Below, piece after piece: positions 45,901-54,600 of a stretch of 64,000 bases of DNA. The notes beneath the pieces were generated by a model. That model saw nothing but the letters and a program-made list of their open reading frames with translations. It had not been told where the DNA came from and searched no databases. The first letter of the stretch is position 1; every line of letters starts with the position of its first letter. The stretch spans positions 124,001-188,000 of the forward strand of contig NZ_FNAN01000005.1 of assembly GCF_900101885.1 (NCBI RefSeq), in the 5' to 3' direction. Origin of the DNA: Dyadobacter soli. GTDB lineage: Bacteria; Bacteroidota; Bacteroidia; Cytophagales; Spirosomataceae. The translations under genes and the position numbers were made by a program.

Positions 45901-48900
45901 CTCCGGTTGTGAAATCAGTAAGCGTAGCCTCGGATGTACGCAAACGCATGTACAACAGGCTAACTCCCGCCGGGATTGTGTTACTCTGCGCGGGGGTCCA
46001 GGTTAATGTTGCGATGCCATTATTGGAATCATCCGTCAGGCTTACCGAAGCCATTTCACCGGCTTCAAACCTTTCATTATTATTAAAATCAACCCAGCCG
46101 TACAGTGTCCTGGCCGCGCCGGAATTATTCGTATACCTGACATTCAGAGTGTATCCACCACCATCGGTAACAGGTCCGGGTGTTGCACCATCTTCATCGT
46201 TCTTTCCAAGAAGATTATCTCCGCTGGCCGTGCTGACAGTACTTTGCTTGGATGGTTCTGCGTCAGGATAAAGCTCGCCAAGGAACAAACCCTGGCTGAC
46301 AGCCTGCCGTGCAGGTGAAAAAACGTTGCTTCGACTGTTGTCATAAGTTGCCGCAGCAGCATCACCGTAGTCGTATTCAGCAATAACGGTCAGCTGGTAA
46401 TCCTCAATTTCTCCCGGCAACAGCGTGGTGTAGAGTCCGGTACTAGCCCCATCTCCAATAGAGCGCTCATCAACCAAAGCGCCGGCACCGTCTGTCACCG
46501 TGCCTTCAGTGATGCGCAAACGCATGTAGACTTTCGCTGCCGATATTGCGGTAGCAGGCCAGCTCAGGGTCGTTGTTTGTTGGTTTAAGGAAGCAGGGAT
46601 AGCCACAGAAGCATATTCAGTTGGGCCAAATCTTCCGTCGCCGTTAAAATCAATCCACCCATGCAGCGTGCGGCTACTTCCGGTATTGTTTAAAACACTT
46701 ACCTGGGTACGATACGCGACACCACTATAAATAGGAGCGAGGTTTGTAATACCATCTTCGTCCGCACCATCGCCATTGGCCTCATTATTGTCGTTTGGCG
46801 AACTTACCGAAGCTGCGGAGCTCTCGTTGTCGACAGTAAGGCCGAGTCTGAGCGTGTTGGAAGCGGCCTGTCGGGCTGGTAACTGCGCATTTGTGGCGTT
46901 TGCTTCAAATGAAATGGGTGCGTCACCGTAGTCGCTCAGGTTACTTACCAGGAATTGATAGTCTTCCACCTCGCCTGAAAAGTTACCCGGACCAAAGCTG
47001 CGGGTATCGATTGACGTCAGCGTACCACTGTTGGTATTTGTCAAAGCGGAGGCGGACAATCTTATGCGAACATAGGTTTTGCCATTGGAAACAACCGTTG
47101 GGGATATCGAGTTTGTCTGGATAGATGTCCAGGTCAACGTGACATTCGTAACGCCTGCCACCGCACTCAAAGTAATCGGAGTGGCTACCTCATTGCCGTT
47201 AAATATGCCGTCGCCGTTGAAGTCAATCCACGCATAGATGGATTTTGTACCTGCGCTGGTACTGGTAACAGGTACTGTCAATGTAAATGGTGCACCGACG
47301 GTGATGGTCTGCTGTTGGGCCACAGCATCCTCGTCCGCACCATCCCCATTGGTACCGTTGTTGTCGTTTGGAGCCGTTATAGCCTGGGAAGCCATCTCAT
47401 AGTCGACGGCGGCGCCTAAATGTAGTTCAGACGCGACTGAGTTTGACTGAAATGCCGGATTGCTGTTTTCATAAGAAACCGGTACGTCGCCGTAGTCCTT
47501 GATGATGGTGAGCTGATAGTCCTCCACTTCGCCGGCGGCTACGGAAGTATATTCACCCGTGGCCAACCCATCCGCAATGGACCGTTCATCCAGCGTAGCA
47601 TTGGCTGCGTCGCCAAGCGCGGCCTCTACGTTGGCCTGGGCCAGCCTTAGTCTCATGTACAGTTTGGTTGCTGATGCCGGAATGTTGGTCGCCTGTGTCG
47701 CTGTAAAAGGAAGTGACACCGGACCTGTTGTGCCGGTACTGACACCTATGGATGCGTATTCAGCAAGTTCGAAGCGGCCGTTATTATTGAAATCAATCCA
47801 GCCATGTAATGTGGCGGCAGCACCAGTTGTGTTGTTTACCTCAACCGAATATACGTTGGTATTACCCGCTCCACCAAGGCGAACGAAAAGCTGGTTATTG
47901 CTGATTCCGTCCTCCTCGTCACCGTCGCCGTTCGGGGCGTTGTTGCCAGCCCCCAATGTCACAGAAGCCGGGCCGCTTTCCAATACGAAGGCCTGTCCGA
48001 TAAACAGGTCGTCGGTAGGGTGGTTGCGGGCCGGGCGGGAAGCATCAGCTTGATTGCGCTCATATTCCAATGGCGCGTCGCCATAGTCGAGATCTGTGAT
48101 GACGGCAAATCGGTAATCTTCGACCTCACCCACCGATGGCGTGCCGTAACTGCCATTGCTTGCGCCATCTCCGATGCTTCGTTCATCGATCGCCGTCGTA
48201 CCTGCGTCGTCGGCCCCGGCAGTTTGCGTGAGCCTTATTCTGACATAAACATTGGATGTGCCCGCAGGTATTCGGTTTGTCTGTGTGCCTCTGAACCAGA
48301 AGGTTTTTGTACTTGTGCCTATCGCTTGACTTTGATAGCCGATTGTGGCGCCGGTCGCTGCATTATACGCGGCTTCATCCAGTTGAAACTTGCCATCGTT
48401 ATTGAAATCGATCCAGGCAATAACGTTGGAAGCGACGGTTACCGTCACCGGTACCGAAAAACTGAAAGGTGCGCCCTTGGTAATGACGGGCGAGCTCCCG
48501 CTAAGCCCGTCTTCTTCATCGCCGTCGCCATTCGCTCCGTTATTATCTGTGCCGGATGCCACACTATTGGCGGCGCTTTCATATTGCACGATGGCACCGA
48601 TGTGCCTCGTTGGTAAGGCTATTTGCCTTGCAGGTACCCCATTTTCATAGGCCGCTGGTGCATCTCCGAAATCGTAATCATCCAGCCTAAGCAGATAATC
48701 TTCGACCTCCCCAAGGGCCACTGTCGTCAGCAGGGTTGCATTGGTTGCAGAAGTAGCACCGTTTCCAATGCTGCGTTCATCTATTAAAGCCCCTAAGGCC
48801 CCGCTGGTTGCTGTCGTATAATCGTTCAGGGCCGTGTTGGAAAGCCTCAATCTCAGGTAAATGCTCTTGGTGCCTGCGGCGATTGAATTTGTTAACGAAG

Positions 48901-50668
48901 CCGACCAGTTCAAAGTGAGCGTGGTTGCTCCGGCGGTAGCTGTGCTGGTGCTCACAAATTCACCGGACTGGAATCTCCCGTCGCCATTCAAATCCAGCCA
49001 TCCGTAAAGATATTTAGTTCCTGACGAGGGAGGCGAATTTACTGGTACATCGATCGAGTAAATTACATTACGGCTAACGCTGGGAAACTCTGTGATTCCA
49101 TCTTCGTCTGCCTGATCAAAATCATTATCGCCGGATTCGTTGTTGTTCTCGCCTGCGCCTACGGAATAAGGTGCAGCCTCTGTGTCCACAATAGATCCGA
49201 TAGACAGTCCTGCCAACTGTCCGTGCTGTGCGGGTACGAGATTATTATCCTTATCGCGCTCAAAACTCACGGGCAAATCACCAAAATCATAGAGGCGCGC
49301 CACGGTTACCTGGTAATCTTCGATCTCACCGGTGGGAGTCGTACCGGCGTCATTAACGACCGCGGCGCTCATGGCGCCGTTTCCAATGCTCCGTTCGTCT
49401 AGCGTCGCTCCGCCGCTTGCTGCGGTAGTAAAGTCATAAAGAACCTGACCAGACAAGCGAAGGCGCATGTACAGTTTTTCTGTGCCTGCCGGAATTGCGC
49501 CTGTTTGTGCGGCCGTCCAGGTAAGCGTGCGTGTAGTGGCACCAGTTGCGGTAAAGTTCAGTGTTGCCGTAGTTAATTCTCCAAGTTCGAATTTCCCGTT
49601 GTTGTTGAAATCAATCCATGCATACAGGTATTTGGTAGCCGTGCTTGGGCTGGTGACCGGCACTGTGATGGAATAAGCCAGGCCTTGCTTCACCGATTCA
49701 ATCGGAACCGCGAGGCCGTCTTCTTCGGCTCCATCGCCATTTGGTGTATTATTGTCGGCACCGGCCGATACCGATTGCGGTGCAAGGCTGGCTGACGGCG
49801 CAAGTACGCCAAGCCGAAAACCGGCAAGGGGAATGTGTACGCCCGGCATGTAAATCCCGTCTTTGGATTGGTCGTAAACTGTGGGCGCATCGCCATAATC
49901 GTATTGTGCTGAGGATACACTCGCCCAGGTTGTGCCCACATTGATGCCGTCAATCTGCAAAGAAGGAGCGTTAGCAGCGGTGCCCTGGTAAAGGTTAACC
50001 GAGGATAACGGCACAGAAGCGGTAATATCCTCTCCGGTCGAAGCGCCGTATTCGATGCTGGCTGTCGCAGGTTCCGAGGCGAGAGCCGCCGAACTTACAA
50101 ACAGCTTTGCCAGGTCATTGGTCGTGCCGGTAACAACTTCGTATTTGAGGACGATGAAGTAATTTGTATTAAAGTTTCGCACCGTTGTTTCGTATACGGG
50201 AGCCGTGGCTGCGCCTCTCGAAATACCGAAGCTAAATCCCGCTCCGTTGGAACGAATATATACCCTGGCACCATATACGAGCGGCGACGTGCTATTTCCC
50301 AGGATATAAAAATAATCCCCGGTTGCCTGGGCTGCCGATACGTTTACCACCATTGAGTTGTAGGTTGTGGCGTTAGCGGCTGTAAAATTCCGGTATACGT
50401 CTTGCCCGCTGCTTGCCAGGCTCGCTTTGTTACCAAAATCATTGCCGATAGTGGAAGCGACGGCCAGGTTGCCGGCGGTGACGGATATCGCCGGTGTTCC
50501 ACTTGCTCTCACGGCCCAGTTAGCTGCGCTGAGCAAAGTACCGCCGGTATGGTTAAAACTTTCATTGAGTAACGGCTGTGCTTGAACTGCTACGGCAGCA
50601 AACAACATGAACAGCAGCCACCGCGCAAACCGCCCGAAGGACGGCTTCGGAAGTAGAAGATTTTCCAT
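39929..50668 (-). CDS. Giant secreted GEVED-repeat protein with RCC1-like region and T9SS sorting domain
   Basis: A 3579-residue protein, the longest in the window. I placed the start at complement 50666-50668, where MENLLLPKPSFGRFARWLLF begins a signal peptide ending VAVQAQ; the longer ORF adds 27 residues. After an N-terminal beta-sandwich-like domain (about 30-250), nine tandem units of about 190-205 residues follow. Each has D-Y/F-G-D-x-P near its start, an acidic NGDGxDEDG-type loop, GWxDxNxDGxF, and a closing GE(V/I)EDY. A region with RCC1-like blades (about 2020-2465; YTWGRNVYSG, VLGNNGLGQLGVGS) comes next, then two more GEVED units, two SdrD-B-like segments (GTVFNDNNGQTGG, GTIFNDASG) and Ig-like parts. 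The sorting module starts near residue 3400 (LPVTLIAFNASQ; YPNPVSNG). Probable surface or adhesion protein; the acidic loops could bind calcium (inference). Confidence 0.9.
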   Translation of the reverse strand: MENLLLPKPSFGRFARWLLFMLFAAVAVQAQPLLNESFNHTGGTLLSAANWAVRASGTPAISVTAGNLAVASTIGNDFGNKASLASSGQDVYRNFTAANATTYNSMVVNVSAAQATGDYFYILGNSTSPLVYGARVYIRSNGAGFSFGISRGAATAPVYETTVRNFNTNYFIVLKYEVVTGTTNDLAKLFVSSAALASEPATASIEYGASTGEDITASVPLSSVNLYQGTAANAPSLQIDGINVGTTWASVSSAQYDYGDAPTVYDQSKDGIYMPGVHIPLAGFRLGVLAPSASLAPQSVSAGADNNTPNGDGAEEDGLAVPIESVKQGLAYSITVPVTSPSTATKYLYAWIDFNNNGKFELGELTTATLNFTATGATTRTLTWTAAQTGAIPAGTEKLYMRLRLSGQVLYDFTTAASGGATLDERSIGNGAMSAAVVNDAGTTPTGEIEDYQVTVARLYDFGDLPVSFERDKDNNLVPAQHGQLAGLSIGSIVDTEAAPYSVGAGENNNESGDNDFDQADEDGITEFPSVSRNVIYSIDVPVNSPPSSGTKYLYGWLDLNGDGRFQSGEFVSTSTATAGATTLTLNWSASLTNSIAAGTKSIYLRLRLSNTALNDYTTATSGALGALIDERSIGNGATSATNATLLTTVALGEVEDYLLRLDDYDFGDAPAAYENGVPARQIALPTRHIGAIVQYESAANSVASGTDNNGANGDGDEEDGLSGSSPVITKGAPFSFSVPVTVTVASNVIAWIDFNNDGKFQLDEAAYNAATGATIGYQSQAIGTSTKTFWFRGTQTNRIPAGTSNVYVRIRLTQTAGADDAGTTAIDERSIGDGASNGSYGTPSVGEVEDYRFAVITDLDYGDAPLEYERNQADASRPARNHPTDDLFIGQAFVLESGPASVTLGAGNNAPNGDGDEEDGISNNQLFVRLGGAGNTNVYSVEVNNTTGAAATLHGWIDFNNNGRFELAEYASIGVSTGTTGPVSLPFTATQATNIPASATKLYMRLRLAQANVEAALGDAANATLDERSIADGLATGEYTSVAAGEVEDYQLTIIKDYGDVPVSYENSNPAFQSNSVASELHLGAAVDYEMASQAITAPNDNNGTNGDGADEDAVAQQQTITVGAPFTLTVPVTSTSAGTKSIYAWIDFNGDGIFNGNEVATPITLSAVAGVTNVTLTWTSIQTNSISPTVVSNGKTYVRIRLSASALTNTNSGTLTSIDTRSFGPGNFSGEVEDYQFLVSNLSDYGDAPISFEANATNAQLPARQAASNTLRLGLTVDNESSAASVSSPNDNNEANGDGADEDGITNLAPIYSGVAYRTQVSVLNNTGSSRTLHGWIDFNGDGRFGPTEYASVAIPASLNQQTTTLSWPATAISAAKVYMRLRITEGTVTDGAGALVDERSIGDGASTGLYTTLLPGEIEDYQLTVIAEYDYGDAAAATYDNSRSNVFSPARQAVSQGLFLGELYPDAEPSKQSTVSTASGDNLLGKNDEDGATPGPVTDGGGYTLNVRYTNNSGAARTLYGWVDFNNNERFEAGEMASVSLTDDSNNGIATLTWTPAQSNTIPAGVSLLYMRLRTSEATLTDFTTGVPGGLVDERALADGHNSGEYQATPVIANGEIEDYTITVTTDLDYGDVPASYEQPGGSTRPARQISSSALQIGGLADVEPTAQSVASGADNNGTNGDGADEDGIVPGANPVTVGTAFTLSVRVTNTSGTARTLYGWLDMNGNGVFDDGEVAGTTPSVANGTNNGLVNLVWTAASTLNIQSDKVYLRLRLADLALTNNTATTYDERAFADGLTTGDYAAAAARGEIEDYQLAVIPVFDYGDAPVSFEQNSVPASVPARHKTLATMYLGSTSGLETSPANVAAGNDNNNANGDGADEDGITSIPTLYPGGSYNVPVSLFKSISGTGTIHGWLDLNGDGRFSVNEYTSATVSAATGAQSTSLLWPAAIYTGSGSHTYLRLRFTTGALSDNAATTLVDERSIGDGLSSGIYGTAPVNGEVEDYQITVDNTGTPSIPVCEGLGSIDPIQAGFHATMVRPASGGYLIFGEIANGNGTTNIVTPVPLLSGSNGFNFSGDLLMATLGSSSAFTYTQYFALTTAGLYAWGARGIVVPTAVTTSTAMQPISLPPGVTPARVRMIDAGTSYMTENFVGDQTNMNGSLVLLTTNGEVWVRSSVNAASTTNDFNAVQGDGNLLTNNSSTDWHQVQTAEGVPLTGMIDVRTTGAVAIATNGTAFYTWGRNVYSGDGSATITQHYAIQMATPSGFSGPAKKVDLGYGRNVSASYYILDNTGVVHVLGNNGLGQLGVGSLVEQTTWTKITTKNQEPDEAGNQADASSPIGVVTGISANNHDSSWGHLILITQDKRAYHAGSNAGGSTGGGMSGTVSPTSWSTPTAMTTASGAQMLPGKIVYGEAGGHIGVLAKEGSDRYGYVGHTVSGSDGCNGCTASPAEYNFDKTTSTGPLCGIEAYDYGDLDNRYNAGDKARHQIKYAQVANPLRLGVTAPDSEDEPQVTSAGNENEANGDDVDSKGDDEDAFTAALPAKTAGQPYSVQVPLTNNTGTTANLYGFIDWNADGVFSASETVVVAVAPSSTAQNVTMTWPDPGFEVASCSGDAAFRRSFVRLRLTTSALTDNTGTPVDERSYATATDGEVEDYYLDWQPPAENFDYGNLPTSAAPVIWPQASASLLSLDLSNTTRVWLGNDTSYPDKACVSNIDRNGGLGITASGTPVTGDGTVENPFVIKSSGSPVPLAYSVTVNGNTSTSTPVYWAIWYDANGNGNFTDADDLFNSGVTNHGSPVTVSELFTFNPGGSNAGATNGAIRIVATATNTSFSKGQNGTVAVQNGEVEDYYVVYNAAQTVSGTVFNDNNGQTGGANGTVFNGTATPVFANLYDQAGNFVASAPVNASGVYTFTDVPAGTGYQVQISASADTTGSTIPTGATLPGAFENVSSNGETGNHTDGLITFDVADANVTGLDFGINEAPTAVASDPATQANPGGTTSVDVTDGFSGTDPNSGTIVSMTITEFPTGATSISVDSTTYYPTAGDIPGGCANCAVFPPAGVTVTTSATGVPTQTIGVDPAASGVTSVHIPFTVTDNAGLVSTPTTLNVPFAEALTISGTIFNDASGIAGTPANTVDGTPIESASNQPLHANLFTATGVFVATVPVDASGNYSFVVTAGTDYLVTVSSTPADSSSTPSTATALPSGWLNTGENVGSGAGSDGTPNGILPVTVGTTSVPNANLGIQQEPTADPKEFTVGNAAFSQTPPAGFPSETGYQTIPASSSSLTGYPTNGSLSGSDPEDCINAGTCNTGTGTTFNIDSVNPNTILYYDFGGATGIVRIDSTSGVVTIPNFDITKLVIYGQNGSGVAGSSFGFTYSITDQAGATSTSVPYSISTSGPLPVTLIAFNASQEEEAVKLKWVTTSEVNSKAFEIQRSTNATHWTVIGSVNSQSQDGSSVNRLDYDFNDVSPNKGVNYYRLKMIDLDGKFGYSQIKSVWIDKSGHLVAYPNPVSNGKLMIDVAGKDSYDAEILNLSGIRVYRQNLGTGRQLNVSNLAAGVYVLRVKSVSGDIQTTTFVID
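44640..49930 (-). repeat. Nine tandem GEVED coding repeats of 555-620 bp
   Basis: The GE(V/I)EDY motif recurs near 49325, 48705, 48125, 47525, 46970, 46410, 45815, 45230 and 44655, a regular spacing of about 580 bp. Two further copies, near 42700 and 42120, are outside the regular array. Conserved peptides in each unit are DYGDAP-like, NGDGADEDG-like, and LYGWLDxNGDGRF-like. Confidence 0.85.
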
Positions 50669-51648
50669 TTGAAATTGAATAAAGTTGTACTTTGATTCTT
50701 GAAAATCAGGGACAATATGCCCCCGGGGAAGCTGGATCGAGCGCAGCATCCCTTGGTGTTTCCGGAAGCAAAATCCGGACGTCGGCAGGCTTGTTTAAGT
50801 GTAAGTTATTTTTTTGCTAAGGAACACCTTGCCCGAAGCTTTTGACCAAATGCGTATTGATGCAGGCTACGTTTTTGAACGATGATGAAATGTTGCGGGT
50901 ACCCTGCAAAAAGCTGAGGATTTCAACCCCACCTAAGACATAGTATGCTGCCGGGCGAGCAGGTCCCCGACTTGCGTAGCGTTGCTGCTGAACTGGGAAG
51001 GTTTTGAAAAAAAGGATGTTACCCGGGGGATTTGTAGTGCGCACGTCGTGATGGTGTGTTGAGTGTGAAAGAATTCTGCGTGTGGGTCTTTTTCAGGATA
51101 GAATTAGTGTGGGATGCTGATATTTGACGATGGCTGACATTTGCGTAAATATTACACTTTGTATAGATATAGATGGGGTGTAATTTTGTCGATTTAGTTT
51201 GACTGTTTTGTCATTATCAACAAAGCGCGCTGGAGGTGCCGAAATGCTTATGGAATTGTAGCGGGCATCGGACGATTAATTTGAAGGAATGACAGCAGCC
51301 TCTGAATGCGTACAAATATTTTTTAAACACTCATCAAGTTGATAATTGATGTAGCTAGCAAGCTGATAGTCAGTAAGCTCGGCAATATTTCGTCGATAGT
51401 CGTGCGACGATTTCAGTATCGTTTTATATCTATCGAACAATTTCTACATAAATTTCTTTTGAATAGATATGTATATAGATATATACTTGCGAAGCATTTG
51501 CCCAGTGAATGTGGTGAGTAGGTATGATGTTCAAATACCCAGACCGGGATGAAAGGAAGTGCTGGTTACGATGCTGGTGTCCAGTAGGAGTGTAAGTGAA
51601 CCTTCTTCATGGGGTTGTTCTAAATCGTTGGATTAATTTAACTCATTT
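50669..51648. other. Divergent intergenic region between giant GEVED gene and second hybrid regulator
   Basis: A 980-bp, largely AT-rich region with the promoters of both flanking genes expected within it. A minus-strand ORF at 50817-51044 ends with ISSSFKNVACINTHLVKSFG, which looks partly protein-like, but it has no recognisable family and I do not call it. No clear promoter box or operator was found. Confidence 0.5.
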
Positions 51649-54600
51649 TTGGAAGCTTTGTTTGTCTTTTGCCGGGCAGTGCTCGTTGTTTTGATTATCT
51701 GTTCTAGTCATTTTGTTGAGGCTCAGGCCTTCCGGAATTTGGCCGGGCGGGAAGTAGGTTCGATGTCCAATGCCAGAGGGATGGTTCAGGACAAGCAGGG
51801 CTTCATGTGGTTTGCCACCTACGCCGGTCTATTCCGGTATGATTCCCACACGCTGAAAAAATACCTGCATAATTCCTCCGACCCACACTCCATTTCGTCC
51901 GACATGCTGAATGCCGTCTTCTGCGATTCGAAAGGCGACCTTTGGGTGGGTGGAACGGGTGGACTAGATCGGTACAACCGTGAGACGGACAATTTTACGC
52001 ACGTCGATCACAACCTGCCCAACACCAATCCCGAAACCAATAACAACATTTATTTCATAGCGGAAGACCGGGATCGCCGGATACTGGTGGGAACGCCTTT
52101 CGGCCTGAATAGTATCAAGGTTACAAAAAATGAAATCAAGGTTACCTATATTCTTCACCGTACTTTTGAGGGGCTCGATAAGGATATTTTTTCGGTAAGC
52201 CAGACAAGCCAGGGTGATTTCTGGGCGGGAAGCGATAATGGGTTGGTGCATGTACCCGCCAATGGAGATTCTCCACGAATCTTTCGTTTCAATTCAGCCA
52301 ATAAATCGCCGCTGATCAATGATTTCCGTACCCAGTACCTGGATGAGCGCAATGTAATCTGGTTGGGGCCGAGCTCTGGCGGTATTGTGCATTTCGATAT
52401 AGCGACCAAGACATTCAAGCCAATGAAAGACTTCGTCGCGCCGGACGGAGGGATACCGGTCGTAAGCTGCATCCTGCCCGATGGCAAGGGTAAACTTTGG
52501 ATCGCGACGCATTCCGGATTGGCCCTGTTCGACCCTGTGGACGGTAAGGCTATTTGGTACAAAAACCAGCCGGGCAACATATATAGTCTGGCCGATAACC
52601 TCATTCAATCCATGTGTGTGGACCGGCAGGGAGGAATATGGCTGGGAACCTACTATTTCGGTGTCAGCAATTTTTACCCGAATGCCCCCCGTTTTCTCCC
52701 ATGGCCATTTACAGTAAACGGCATCTCCGATGTTCGCTATGCCAATTCATGGATGGGCAACAGCAGGCATGGTAAACTTTGGGTCATCGCGAAGGATCAG
52801 AAAAAGTTGCATTTGTTTGACCCGTCGGATATGCAGTCGCGCGCGTTCGATCTGAATCTACGTCCCTCCTCGGACTATTACTATTTTTATATTGACAGGG
52901 ACAATACGCTCTGGGCTGCCGGAAACACGGTACTGACAAGCGTCAATCTTAATTCCGGGGACTATCACCATTATCCCATTGCGGCCACCGGAAGTTACAA
53001 GGAGCTGGAAGATGGCAGGGTACACGATGTTCTGGAAGATTCAGAGAACCGGTTCTGGCTGATAGGTACTTTTGGGGCATTGTTGTTTGACAAACCTACG
53101 GGCCGGTTCAAAAAGTACAATTCTGTCACCTACGCCCACAGTATACTGGAAGATTCGAAGCAAAATATCTGGATAGGCGGCGGCGACGAAGCTTTCGTGC
53201 TCAAACATGGGGCGGCCGATTTTGAGGAAGTGGCTACCGACAAAAGCAGGGGAGGCGGAAATTTTGCTGCGGTATGGCGACTGGCGGAAGACACCGCAGG
53301 TAGAGTATGGGCAGTCACCCGGCAAGGTTTGCAAAGCTTCGATCACGCTTCGGGCAAATTCCGGCTTGATCCGAAAATAGCGCTTTCAAAGATCGAAGAT
53401 ATCCAGATAGACAAATTGGGCTATTTTTGGCTTGCTACCGAGGCCGAACTGACACGTTACCATCCCGACAAAAAGACCCTGCAAACCTACGGCTACCAGG
53501 ATGGCCTTCCCTTCAACGGGATTTCGCGTCCCGCGTCGAGCGTGAAGAGTACCTCAGGAATTCTATACTTTACGACCAACAAAGGGATTTTTCAGTTCTC
53601 GCCCGACCAGGTGATCGCAAGGAGTGGTACTTCGAGGCTGGTGTTTACACAGCTGAGGTTGTTAGACCGGGAGATAAAAGCGGGAGATAACACCGGTTTG
53701 CTCGCACGAAATCTTGATCAAACCCGGGAATTGACCATGCGTCATAACCAGAACATCTTCTCAATCAGCTTTGCGCTGCTAAGCTTTCCAAGGTCGGAAC
53801 GAAACCGGTACGCTTACAGGCTGGAAGGGTTCGACAATACCTGGACCTACACCGGAAACCAATCCGCTACTTATATGAACCTCCCACCAGGTGACTACGT
53901 GTTTATGGTGAAAGCTGCGAATGGAGATGGTTATTGGAACAAGGAGCCGCTTCGGTTGAAAATTACCATTCTACCCCCGTGGTGGGCCACCTGGTACGCC
54001 TATCTGTGTTACATTCTACTATTCGCCTCCGCGGTTTACGCGGTTACCCGGTTTTTGTGGCTGCGCAGCTCGTTCCGGAAGGAAAATGCGCTGAACCAGG
54101 TTAAGCTCGACTTTTTCACCAATGTGTCCCACGAAATCAGGACGCACCTTTCACTGATTTCGGGGCCAATGCAAAAAGCTTTCCAGCATGCATACGATGG
54201 TAGAACCGTTGAACATTATTTGGGTTACGCTAAAAACAATTCCGACCGGTTGTTACTATTGATCAATGAGCTGCTCGACTTCCGCAAAATCCAAAGCGGC
54301 AGCGTCAGGTTGCAGGTGCAGGAGCACGATGTGACCAAAATGATGAAAAGCGTCATGGCAGCATTCGAGCATACTGCTAAGGAAAAGGGCATCGAAACGG
54401 TACTGGTATGCCCGGACACAGCCGTGCTGTTGTGGATGGATATGGCCCAGATGCAGAAGGTATTTTATAACCTGCTTAGCAATGCTTACAAATTCACGCC
54501 CGAAGGCGGTAGGGTGGCGGTGCGTATTGTGGAAATTTCCAACGAGGTGAACATTACCGTAGAAGACAATGGCAAAGGCATACAAGAAGCTCATTTACGG

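Noticed and set aside
44640-49930. Regularly spaced repeats that might suggest a CRISPR or tandem DNA array.
   Set aside because: The period is about 580 bp, the reading frame is kept throughout, and the repeats are conserved at protein level (GEVED units).
50817-51044. A 75-codon minus-strand ORF upstream of the giant gene.
   Set aside because: Partly protein-like ending but no family, no clear start signal and no partner; left uncalled.
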